From contig JAJYCD010000020.1 in the NCBI GenBank assembly GCA_021778635.1, positions 1 to 40,995 of the forward strand: a stretch of DNA of 40,995 bases, read 5' to 3'. Source of the DNA: Actinomycetes bacterium. GTDB taxonomy: Bacteria; Actinomycetota; Actinomycetes; Actinomycetales; Cellulomonadaceae. Of the stretch, positions 18,428 to 25,634 are shown one piece after another. The stretch's first letter is position 1, and each line of letters starts with the position of its first letter. A program made the position numbers and the translations under genes. The notes beneath the pieces are model-generated. The model saw nothing but the letters and a program-made list of their open reading frames with translations, did no database searches and had not been told where the DNA came from.

Positions 18428-19108
18428 TCAGCCGCCGGTCTCGGCGCGCCACCCGCTGTGCTTGCGAGCGGCGACCCACGCCGCGACCTGGGTGCGGCGC
18501 TGCAGCCCCATCTTCGACAGCAGCGACGTGATGTGGTTCTTCACGGTCTTCTCGGCAACGCCCAGCCGCTCGGCGATCTCACGGTTGGACATCCCGTCGC
18601 CGATGAGGTCGAGGACCTTGAGCTCGCTCGGCGTGAGGTTCTCGGTCGGGTCCTCGTGACCGGCGCGCCGACGCGTGACGGTGCGCTCGTCGAGGAGCGT
18701 GCGGCCGGCCGCGACCGCCCGCACGACGTCCGTGATCTCGGCGCCGCGCACGCTCTTGAGGAGGTACGCGGAGGCACCGGCCTCGAGCGCCGCGGCGAGC
18801 GCGTCGTCGTCGTCGAACGACGTGAGGACGATCGCCCGCACGTCCGGCTGGCTCTCCCGGACGGCCTTCATCAGGTCGATGCCGGTACCGTCGGGAAGCT
18901 GCAGATCGACCAGCATGACCTGCGGACGCACCAGGCCGGCACGCCTCACGCCGTCCGACACCGATGCCGCCTCGGCGACCACGGTCATGCCGTCGGCACG
19001 CTCGATGACCTCGGCGATCCCACGACGAACGACCTCGTGGTCGTCGATGATCATCACGCTGATCGAGGCGGCGCGGTCCGGCTGGGGCACAGAGCTGCTG
19101 GCAGTCAC
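18428..19108 (-). CDS. NarL/FixJ response regulator, DevR/DosR-like
   Basis: DNA-binding response regulator of 226 residues. Receiver domain at about 17-135: acidic pair in IIDDHEVVRRG, phospho-acceptor Asp68 (VMLVDLQLPDG), Thr/Ser in VLTSFDD and Lys118 (AYLLKS). LuxR-type helix-turn-helix at about 155-220 (LTPSELKVLDLIGDGMSNRE, VAEKTVKNHITSLLSKMGL, RRTQVAAW). The similarity to mycobacterial DevR extends along the whole protein, including AEKTVKN and RRTQ. The GTG at 19108 has TACGAT six bases upstream, so it is probably leaderless and transcribed apart from the kinase. Likely target: the DosR-like box before cydA (inference). Confidence 0.9.
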   Translation of the reverse strand: MTASSSVPQPDRAASISVMIIDDHEVVRRGIAEVIERADGMTVVAEAASVSDGVRRAGLVRPQVMLVDLQLPDGTGIDLMKAVRESQPDVRAIVLTSFDDDDALAAALEAGASAYLLKSVRGAEITDVVRAVAAGRTLLDERTVTRRRAGHEDPTENLTPSELKVLDLIGDGMSNREIAERLGVAEKTVKNHITSLLSKMGLQRRTQVAAWVAARKHSGWRAETGG

Positions 19109-19114
19109 AGGGGC

Positions 19115-19120
19115 ATCGTA
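19115..19120 (-). promoter_or_regulatory. -10 (TACGAT) of the response regulator
   Basis: TACGAT is six bases before the GTG at 19108, the spacing expected of a leaderless transcript. No clear -35 at 17-18 bases and no ribosome site. Confidence 0.45.
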
Positions 19121-19198
19121 ACGACTGCTGCGGCCCCGGTCGTCAGGCGTCCTCCGTGCCGCGTGTCACCCGGACGAGCGGTACGGTCGCCGCCGCGA

Positions 19199-20110
19199 TC
19201 ACCAGCGCCCACGACGAGGTCGCGGCTGGCACGTCGGGCAGGTGAAGGACGACCTGTTCATGAAGACGTCCCGGCGCACCGGAGACCCACAGCGCGGGCA
19301 TGGCCGGCCGGCGCGCCCGTACACGGCCAGGGAGCGGTCGAAGTACCCGGACGCCCCGTTCACGTTGACGTACATCGCGTCGAAGCTGGTCCCGCCGGCC
19401 ACGAGTGCGGCGCGCATGACCTCCTCGACGGCGCCGAGCACGCGCACGACGTCCGAGCCGCGCATCGTGTCGGTCGCGCGGGCGTAGTGGATCCCCGCGC
19501 GCCAGAGCCCCTCGTCGGCGTATATGTTGCCGATCCCGGACACGAGCGTCTGGTCGAGCAGCGCGCGCTTGATCCCGGTCCGACGTGCCCGGACGGCGGC
19601 CACGAGTGCCGACCGGGACATCGCCGGGTCGAGCAGGTCGCGCGCGATGTGGGCCACCGGGCGCGGCACGGACGGCAGCGGCGATCCTCGGCCGCCCGGA
19701 GCCCCGTCCGGGGTGTCGACGAGATCCGTGACAGCGAGGTGGCCGAACGTGCGCTGGTCGACGAAGTCCAGCGCGGCGCCGTCGTCGAGCTCGAGCCGGG
19801 CGCGGAGATGACGATGCTCGGTCCGTGGCTCGCCGGCGGGTCGCACGAGGAGCTGCCCGCTCATCCCCAGGTGGGCGACGAGCGCCATCGGGCCGGGCTC
19901 CCCCGGCCCGATCGGCAGCCACAGGTACTTCCCGCGCCTGACCGCGGCCGCGAGCAGGCTCCCGGCGAGCTGGTGCCGGAACGCCTCGACCCCGCCGTCG
20001 TGGCGCCGCACGGCCGAGTCGCGCACGACGCGGACCTCGGTGACGACTCGGCCGACCACGTGGTGCTCGAGCCCGTCACGAACCGTCTCGACCTCAGGGA
20101 GCTCAGGCAC
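19199..20110 (-). CDS. mutM: Formamidopyrimidine-DNA glycosylase
   Basis: Base-excision repair enzyme (Fpg) that removes 8-oxoguanine and related lesions and cuts the AP site. 303 residues. N-terminal catalytic [10 protein letters not shown] with Pro2 and Glu3 after Met removal, and a C-terminal zinc finger CPRCGSP...CPTCQ that binds the lesion DNA. GTG start at 20110, 18 bases after the rnc stop. The order rnc-mutM is conserved in Actinobacteria. Confidence 0.97.
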   Translation of the reverse strand: MPELPEVETVRDGLEHHVVGRVVTEVRVVRDSAVRRHDGGVEAFRHQLAGSLLAAAVRRGKYLWLPIGPGEPGPMALVAHLGMSGQLLVRPAGEPRTEHRHLRARLELDDGAALDFVDQRTFGHLAVTDLVDTPDGAPGGRGSPLPSVPRPVAHIARDLLDPAMSRSALVAAVRARRTGIKRALLDQTLVSGIGNIYADEGLWRAGIHYARATDTMRGSDVVRVLGAVEEVMRAALVAGGTSFDAMYVNVNGASGYFDRSLAVYGRAGRPCPRCGSPVRRDVFMNRSSFTCPTCQPRPRRGRW

Positions 20111-20128
20111 GAGGAACCACCAGCACGC

Positions 20129-20824
20129 TCAGGACCGCTCCGTGACCGACTCCAGCGCGCGGTAGGCCGCTTCGGCGGCGTCCTGCTCCGCGTGCTTCTT
20201 CGCCGCGCCCTGCCCGACGCCGTAGGCCGACCCGTCCAGCATCACGGTTGCGGTGAACCTGCGCGCGTGGTCAGGCCCCTCGGCCTCGCTGACGTACTGC
20301 GGCGCACCGAGCCCCAGCACCGCCGCTCGCTCCTGCAGGGACGTCTTCCAGTCCAGACCGGCTCCGAGGTCGGCCGCCCTCTCGAGCGTCGGGTCGACCA
20401 GACGCTCGACGAGCGCCCGCGCCGGCTCGAGCCCGTGGCACAGGTACGCGGCACCGAAGATCGCCTCGAGCGTGTCCGAGAGGATCGAGTCCTTGTCGGC
20501 CCCGCCCGAGTGCGTCTCACCCTTGCCCAGCAGCACGTAGTCGCCGAGTCGGAGCGTCCGGGCGATCCGCGCGAGGGCCCGCTGCGACACCGTCGCGGCG
20601 CGCATCTTCGCCAGGTCGCCCTCGGGCAGGTCCGGGTGGCGCCGGTACAGGGCCTCGGTGACGACGAGGCCGAGGACCGTGTCACCCAGGAACTCGAGCC
20701 GCTCGTTCGTGGGGATGCCCCCGGCCTCGTGCGCGAACGACCGGTGCGTGAGTGCGAGGACCAGCAGCTCTGGGTCGATGTCGAGCCCGATCCCGGCGAC
20801 GAGCTCCGCGGCGGGCGAGGTCAT
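20129..20824 (-). CDS. rnc: Ribonuclease III
   Basis: Double-strand-specific endoribonuclease for rRNA and mRNA processing. 231 residues: RNase III domain with signature [16 protein letters not shown] near residue 37 and the second acidic site in [14 protein letters not shown], then a double-strand RNA-binding domain from about 160 ([26 protein letters not shown]). The ATG at 20824 overlaps the yceD stop (ATGA), so the two are coupled; the upstream open frame is shadow. No rpmF gene lies between, unlike many relatives. Confidence 0.97.
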   Translation of the reverse strand: MTSPAAELVAGIGLDIDPELLVLALTHRSFAHEAGGIPTNERLEFLGDTVLGLVVTEALYRRHPDLPEGDLAKMRAATVSQRALARIARTLRLGDYVLLGKGETHSGGADKDSILSDTLEAIFGAAYLCHGLEPARALVERLVDPTLERAADLGAGLDWKTSLQERAAVLGLGAPQYVSEAEGPDHARRFTATVMLDGSAYGVGQGAAKKHAEQDAAEAAYRALESVTERS

Positions 20825-21387
20825 GCGTCTGTCGGCTTCTGAAGGTTCTCGAGGGCCGCCCATCGCGGGTCGCGCACGTCGTGGTGGTGGTCCGGGTCGT
20901 CGGCGAGATGCGCCCCGCACTCGACGCAGAGCCCGGGGCAGTCGGGGCGGCACAGCGGCTGGAAGGGCAGCGCCGGGACGAGCGCGTCGCGGATCGCCGG
21001 CTCGACGTCCACGAGATCACCGTCGAGCTCTCGGACCTCGTCCTCGTCGGCGCCGTCCTCCTCGGCGACCCGCGCGCGGTCCGGGTAGACGTACAGCTCC
21101 GCGAGCTCGACCTCGATGTCGACGGCGACCTCGTCGAGGCAGCGCGCGCACTCCCCGACGGCGGAGGCACGGACGTCGCCCGACACCAGCACACCTTCCA
21201 TCACCGCCTCGAGCCGCAGGTCCAGCTCGAGCTCGGATCCCGGCGGGACCGCGATCACGTCGGTGCCGAGCTCGTCGGGTGCCGGCACAGAGAGGTGGAT
21301 CGCGCGCATCGAACCCGGACGACGACCGAGCTCGTGGGTGTCGAGCACGAGCGGATCGCGCGGATCGAGGTGGTTCACGTGGGACAC
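20821..21387 (-). CDS. YceD/DUF177 family protein
   Basis: 188-residue member of the DUF177 family, whose members are linked to 23S rRNA or large-subunit metabolism. The family pattern is visible: an acidic beta-rich core with [18 protein letters not shown], and a C-terminal cysteine set [16 protein letters not shown] that looks like a metal site. GTG start at 21387 ([20 protein letters not shown]); a GTG three codons later is an alternative. A TAGCAT about 60 bases upstream might be its promoter. Confidence 0.88.
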   Translation of the reverse strand: MSHVNHLDPRDPLVLDTHELGRRPGSMRAIHLSVPAPDELGTDVIAVPPGSELELDLRLEAVMEGVLVSGDVRASAVGECARCLDEVAVDIEVELAELYVYPDRARVAEEDGADEDEVRELDGDLVDVEPAIRDALVPALPFQPLCRPDCPGLCVECGAHLADDPDHHHDVRDPRWAALENLQKPTDA

Positions 21388-21460
21388 GACGCGGGTTCCG
21401 TTCCGATGCAGGGTGCCGGCTCCACGGCAGGTCGTTCGAGCCTTGTGATGCTACGGCACT

Positions 21461-21964
21461 TCACGACTGACCGGGCGGCCCGAGCCGTGCGGCGAGCTTC
21501 GCCCGACCGGCCTGGACCTGCGCCACGACACGACCCAGGTCGATCTCGAAGTCGGCGAGGCGACGGTCGCAGTAGTCGTCGGCGTCGCGACGGAGGTCGG
21601 CGGCCGTCGCGCGCGCCTCGGCGACGATCTGCGCGGCGCGTTCCTCCGCCGCGGCGACGACCTGCTCGCGTGCCACGAGCTCGTCGGCCCGGGCCCGCGC
21701 CGATGCGAGGACCTGATCGGCCTCGGCCGCGGCGGCGGCCCGCGCGGTGTCCGCGGCGGCCAGCACGTCGTCCGCCTGCGTCAGCTGGGTGGGCAGGATG
21801 TCATGCGCCTGCGCGACGAGGTCGAGCAGCTCCGCGCGGTTCACGAGCACCGACGACGACATCGGCATCGCACGCGCGGATGCGATCGCGTGCTCGATCG
21901 CCTCGAGGATGCCGGTCAGGCCCTCAGGATCCCGCCTGTCGTCGTCGTTGCTCTGCCCGGTCAT
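21461..21964 (-). CDS. Coiled-coil protein, DivIVA/AtpF-like
   Basis: 167 residues, mostly one long alpha-helical region rich in Ala, Glu, Arg and Asp from about 60 to 150 (ADDVLAAADTARAAAAAEAD, EERAAQIVAEARATAADLRR), typical of a coiled coil. The N-terminal part contains VLVNRAELLDLVAQAHDILP. Its length, helicity and place between coaD and the YceD gene fit an uncharacterised actinobacterial family often labelled cell-division initiation protein. A structural or polar-growth role is possible but unproven. Its ATG shares one base with the coaD stop (TGATG), so translation is coupled. Confidence 0.75.
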   Translation of the reverse strand: MTGQSNDDDRRDPEGLTGILEAIEHAIASARAMPMSSSVLVNRAELLDLVAQAHDILPTQLTQADDVLAAADTARAAAAAEADQVLASARARADELVAREQVVAAAEERAAQIVAEARATAADLRRDADDYCDRRLADFEIDLGRVVAQVQAGRAKLAARLGPPGQS

Positions 21965-22479
21965 CAGCGCGTCCCTCCGCCGTCGTTCCCCGTGCCCTGC
22001 CGTCGCACCGCGGCGCGGACCGCCTCCTGAGCCCCGGCCGGGAGGAGGTCGTCGATCGGTCCTCCGAACCGGGCAACGTCCCTGACCAGCGACGACGCGA
22101 TGTGAGCGAGCGCGGGATCGCCGATCACGAACACCGTCTCGATGGTCCCGACGTGCCTGTTCATGAGGGCCATCGGGAGCTCCGCGTCGAAGTCGGCGCC
22201 GCCGCGGAGCCCCTTGACGATCGCCTGCGCACCGACCTCGCGACAGAAGTCGACGAGCAGGCCCGGAACCTGCGCGACCCGGACCCCGGCCAGCCCGGCC
22301 TCCGCGACCGCCGCCTGCGCGAGCTCGACGCGCTCACCCGGGTCGAGCAGGGCCGTCTTCGTCGAGTTCCGCGCGACCGCGACCACGACCTCGTCGAACA
22401 TCGAGCGAGCGCGACGGATCAGGTCGAGATGACCCAGCGTGATGGGGTCGAAGGACCCGGGACAGACGGCGATGCTCAC
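21964..22479 (-). CDS. coaD: Phosphopantetheine adenylyltransferase
   Basis: Penultimate step of coenzyme A synthesis: adenylates 4'-phosphopantetheine. 171 residues with the nucleotidyltransferase motif CPGSFDPITLGHLDLIRRA at the N-terminus and IASSLVRDVARFGG near residue 125, the counterpart of the SSS/R motif. The GTG at 22479 starts VSIAVCPGSFDP, five bases after the rsmD stop. A TACCCT lies six bases upstream inside the rsmD end, suggesting its own leaderless promoter. Confidence 0.96.
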   Translation of the reverse strand: MSIAVCPGSFDPITLGHLDLIRRARSMFDEVVVAVARNSTKTALLDPGERVELAQAAVAEAGLAGVRVAQVPGLLVDFCREVGAQAIVKGLRGGADFDAELPMALMNRHVGTIETVFVIGDPALAHIASSLVRDVARFGGPIDDLLPAGAQEAVRAAVRRQGTGNDGGGTR

Positions 22480-22483
22480 CCGT

Positions 22484-23107
22484 TCAGGGTATGCCCGGTG
22501 CCACCGGGTCCGCGGGCCCGACGCCGGCATCGGGCGAGGCGAACCAGATCACGGTCTCGCCGTACCGACGTTCCTCGGTCCGACTCATCGCGGCCGGCCA
22601 CGTCGGCTCCGGGGAACGCGTCGAGCGCTCGACGACGACGATCGCATCCTCCGCGAGACGAGGCTCGGCCCCGCGGTCACGCTCACGCCCACCACCCGCG
22701 AGGCCACGGAGCACCCGCGCGAGGTCGGCCTCCGCGAGCTCGTACGGCGGGTCGATCAGCACCAGGTCCCAGGGCGACGCCGCCGGACGGTCCACGAACC
22801 GCTCGGCGCGCTCGACCACCACGTGCAGTCGCGACAGCCGGGTCGCGGCGGCATTGGCGCGGCAGACGTCCGCAGCGGCACGCGAGGACTCGACGAAGGT
22901 CACCGTCGCCGCCCCTCGGCTCGCCGCCTCAAGCCCGAGGGCGCCCGACCCGGCATAGAGGTCGAGCACCCGCGCACCTGCGACCGCGCCGAGGTGCTCG
23001 AGCCGCGAGAAGAGCGCCTCGCGCACCCGCTCGCTGGTCGGACGTGTGCCCGTGCCGGGAACGCGCAGCGTGCGACCCCCGGCCGCACCCGAGACGATCC
23101 TCGTCAT
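22484..23107 (-). CDS. rsmD: 16S rRNA (guanine966-N2)-methyltransferase
   Basis: Methylates G966 of 16S rRNA during 30S assembly. 207 residues with the SAM-binding motif VLDLYAGSGALGLEAASRGA near residue 45 and the catalytic DPPYELAEADLARVL near residue 118. N-terminus MTRIVSGAAGGRTLRVPGT is typical of the family. The ATG overlaps the stop of the upstream membrane protein gene (ATGA). rsmD-coaD pairing is highly conserved. Confidence 0.96.
   Translation of the reverse strand: MTRIVSGAAGGRTLRVPGTGTRPTSERVREALFSRLEHLGAVAGARVLDLYAGSGALGLEAASRGAATVTFVESSRAAADVCRANAAATRLSRLHVVVERAERFVDRPAASPWDLVLIDPPYELAEADLARVLRGLAGGGRERDRGAEPRLAEDAIVVVERSTRSPEPTWPAAMSRTEERRYGETVIWFASPDAGVGPADPVAPGIP
22486..22491 (-). 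promoter_or_regulatory. -10 (TACCCT) of coaD inside the rsmD 3' end
   Basis: TACCCT then six bases then the coaD GTG, with no ribosome site between. The hexamer overlaps the rsmD stop codon by one base. It suggests coaD can be transcribed as a leaderless message independent of rsmD. Confidence 0.4.
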
Positions 23108-24756
23108 CGGCCGGACGTCGTGCCGGACCTGGCGCCGGACTTCGTGCTGCCCGTGCCGCCGGGTTTCGTGGCCCCGGTGCGCGGGTCCTCCGCTGCCATG
23201 TCGAGGAGGGAGAACCCCTTCACCCGGCTACCGACGGCGACGGCGATCAGCGCGCAGACGGCCTGCACGACGATCAGGGTCTGGGTGACCTGACCGATCC
23301 CGATCGAGATGAGCACGGGCACCATGCCGAGCAGCACGACGTCCGGACCGCGGACGAGGACGCTCCCGACACCCGTCGGCAGAGCACCCATCGGTGTGGC
23401 GGCGAGCGGACCGCTCCAGTCGGGTGACGGACGGTACGCGGACCGAATCGCGGCACCGGCCCAGACCGGGGTCGCCGCGACCGCGAGCGCGAGCCAACCC
23501 GCCGGGTCGCCGTTGGACCAGCCGATCGGACCGAGCACCGCGAGCGTCCACAACCCCATCAGCACGCCGGGAACCACGAGCCGTAGTCGCCGCACCTCGC
23601 GCGCACCGATCGGGAGCAGTCGGTCGATGATCGGCGCCATCTCCGCGCGCCGCGGTCCCTCGGCCGTCGCGAGCATGGCGACGTACCCCGCGACGAGATA
23701 GGCCGTCGCGAGGGCGAACGGGGTGTCGAGCCGGCTCACCGCGGCGACCAGCGCCGGCACCGCCGCCGCTGCCACGACCTGGACGACGTGCCGCGGGGAC
23801 CGCCACCACAGCACGGCGTCGGCGGTCAGCAGCGCACGCGCCGGCGACGACACCCAGCCGAAGCGGATCGATCGCCGGCGCCGCACCCTCGTCATCCGGT
23901 CGGCGAGCGCGCGCCCGAGCTCACGCGAGTCCAGCGAGACGACGGCCCCTGCGGCCTGCGTCGCGACCGAGCCCGAGTCGCGCAGCTCGCGCACCGGGAT
24001 CCGCTCGAGCCGCACGTCGAGGAGCACGCCACCGACCGCCGCCACGACGACGAGCAGCACGAGAACCGCGACGGACGGATTCAGCCCGACCGAGAGGTCC
24101 CGCGCCCCCAGCGCCGCGGCCAGCCCGAGCACCGGGACAAGTCCGAGGAGCACGTCGCCGACCCGGGCGGTGACGCGTCTGTCGACGCCGAGGGTCTGTG
24201 CCACCCCGGCGAGCACGACGATCGCGACGGCACCGATGATCCCCCCGAGCAGGGTGCTGACCGCGGCGGACCCGGTCATGCCCTCCTGCGCGAAGAGCAC
24301 CAGCACGAGGACCACCGGTCCCCCGACGAGAGCCGCGGTCGCAGGCAGTCGCCACGCGGCCGGTCGCAGCAGCCCCCGACGCCGTACCGGCAGGCTCAAC
24401 CACCAGCGCGCCTCGGCCGCTCCGACGCCGACGGGGCCGAGGCGTGCCGCGAGCGAGAGCGCCGTGCCGGCGAGCGCGAGGACGACCAGCGCCGCGAGCG
24501 TCGTCAGCGGGAGCAGCAGTCCCTCGTGCGGTCGCGCCGGCACCTTCGGCAGCGAGTCGCGGAGCGTCGTCGCCACGCCGATCGCCGTGCCGAGCCCGAT
24601 CGCCGCCATCAGGATCGCCGAGTAGACGTCGCTCAGGAGCGCGCCGATGCTCGTGTCGCCGTGCCGGTTGGCCGCGGCGCGCGTGTAGCGGCGGATCGAC
24701 CGCGGGCTGGGAACCGCGAGCGGGCGACGGTCGTCCAGGTCGGGCGTCGTGGTCAC
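23104..24756 (-). CDS. Multi-spanning membrane protein, probable ABC permease partner (DUF6297-like)
   Basis: 550 residues with about twelve hydrophobic segments in two groups, divided by a cytoplasmic region around 240-310 (ELRDSGSVATQAAGAVVSLD, RVRRRRSIRFGW). The N-terminus is charged (RRYTRAAANRHGD); the last 30 residues are a low-complexity Gly/Thr/Ser/Lys tail. No enzymatic motif. The GTG start overlaps the stop of the ABC ATPase gene (GTGA), so the two very likely form one transporter. Substrate unknown. Assignment to DUF6297 is from memory of similar actinobacterial proteins and is uncertain. Confidence 0.75.
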   Translation of the reverse strand: MTTTPDLDDRRPLAVPSPRSIRRYTRAAANRHGDTSIGALLSDVYSAILMAAIGLGTAIGVATTLRDSLPKVPARPHEGLLLPLTTLAALVVLALAGTALSLAARLGPVGVGAAEARWWLSLPVRRRGLLRPAAWRLPATAALVGGPVVLVLVLFAQEGMTGSAAVSTLLGGIIGAVAIVVLAGVAQTLGVDRRVTARVGDVLLGLVPVLGLAAALGARDLSVGLNPSVAVLVLLVVVAAVGGVLLDVRLERIPVRELRDSGSVATQAAGAVVSLDSRELGRALADRMTRVRRRRSIRFGWVSSPARALLTADAVLWWRSPRHVVQVVAAAAVPALVAAVSRLDTPFALATAYLVAGYVAMLATAEGPRRAEMAPIIDRLLPIGAREVRRLRLVVPGVLMGLWTLAVLGPIGWSNGDPAGWLALAVAATPVWAGAAIRSAYRPSPDWSGPLAATPMGALPTGVGSVLVRGPDVVLLGMVPVLISIGIGQVTQTLIVVQAVCALIAVAVGSRVKGFSLLDMAAEDPRTGATKPGGTGSTKSGARSGTTSGR

Positions 24757-25601
24757 GGGCGGCGCCTCCGCTTGCCGGAGCCGCCCTGCGGGGCGGCCTT
24801 GCTCGCCGGTGTCGACGCGCCCTTCACCCGGGTCGTCCCGCCGCTCGCTGCACCGCCGGTGGCCGGCGCACCGTCGGCGGTCTCGGTGCGAGCGGCGTCG
24901 CCGTCATCGCCGAGGGTCTCGGCGCCGATCGCTCGCGCGGCGTCCGCCGGCGACATCAGCACCGACTGCTCGTCGCCGACCAGGACCGCGCGCGAGGCGA
25001 CGGCCTCGAGGAGCACCGGGTCGTGCGTGGCAAGCAGCACCGACCCACCGGCGGCGCGCTCGGCACGCAACCGCTCGGCGAGCGCGCTGCGCATCTGCTG
25101 GTCGAGCCGCTGCTCGGGCTCGTCGAGCACGAGCAGCCGACGGGGCCGGGCGAACCCGGCCGCGAGCAGCAGACGGCGCCGCTGGCCCGACGAGAGCGAG
25201 ACCGGCAGGACGTTCGCGTGGGACGACAGCCCGAACTCGGCGAGAAGCTCCTCGGCGAGGCCGGCAGCGTCGTCGACCCCGTGCCCCCGGGCGGTCAGCA
25301 GCAGGTGCTCCGCCACCGTGAGCGCCGGGAAGTACGCGTCGTCGTCGAGCACGCTGGAGACCTCGGCCCGGAAGACGGCCTCGCGCTCGTCGACGGGACG
25401 CCCGAGCACGCTCAGCTCGCCGCCGGACGGCTCGAGCAGGCCGAGGATCGCTCGCAGGATCGTCGACTTCCCCGATCCGTTCGCACCGACCAGGGCGAGG
25501 GCCTCCCCGGCCCGCACGGTGAAGGTCACCGGGGCGCAGACTGGCTCACCCCCGTAACCGACGGAGAGGGACCGGGCACGGATGACGACGTCGGACGGCA
25601 C
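24753..25601 (-). CDS. ABC transporter ATP-binding protein
   Basis: 282 residues. Walker A GANGSGKST near 40, signature LSSGQRRRLLLAAGF near 135 and Walker B LLVLDEP followed by EQRLDQQ; switch His in LLATHDP. The last 45 residues are disordered (TGGAASGGTTRVK, KRRRRP). It pairs with the membrane protein gene whose start it overlaps. TACCCT six bases before its GTG points to a leaderless promoter in the 33-base gap after recG, so this pair plus rsmD may form a separate unit. Substrate unknown. Confidence 0.9.
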   Translation of the reverse strand: MPSDVVIRARSLSVGYGGEPVCAPVTFTVRAGEALALVGANGSGKSTILRAILGLLEPSGGELSVLGRPVDEREAVFRAEVSSVLDDDAYFPALTVAEHLLLTARGHGVDDAAGLAEELLAEFGLSSHANVLPVSLSSGQRRRLLLAAGFARPRRLLVLDEPEQRLDQQMRSALAERLRAERAAGGSVLLATHDPVLLEAVASRAVLVGDEQSVLMSPADAARAIGAETLGDDGDAARTETADGAPATGGAASGGTTRVKGASTPASKAAPQGGSGKRRRRP

Positions 25602-25607
25602 GCGCCC

Positions 25608-25613
25608 AGGGTA
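25608..25613 (-). promoter_or_regulatory. -10 (TACCCT) of the ABC transporter genes
   Basis: TACCCT, then six bases, then the GTG at 25601, without a ribosome site. It lies in the 33-base gap between recG and the ABC ATPase gene. Confidence 0.45.
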
Positions 25614-25634
25614 CGGGTCTCCGCCGGGCCGCGG

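Noticed and set aside
19143..19198. Extra short gene or extended MutM end after the zinc finger
   Set aside because: The alternative frame is a shadow; the zinc finger already ends the normal MutM and the remaining 55 bases have no start with a ribosome site.
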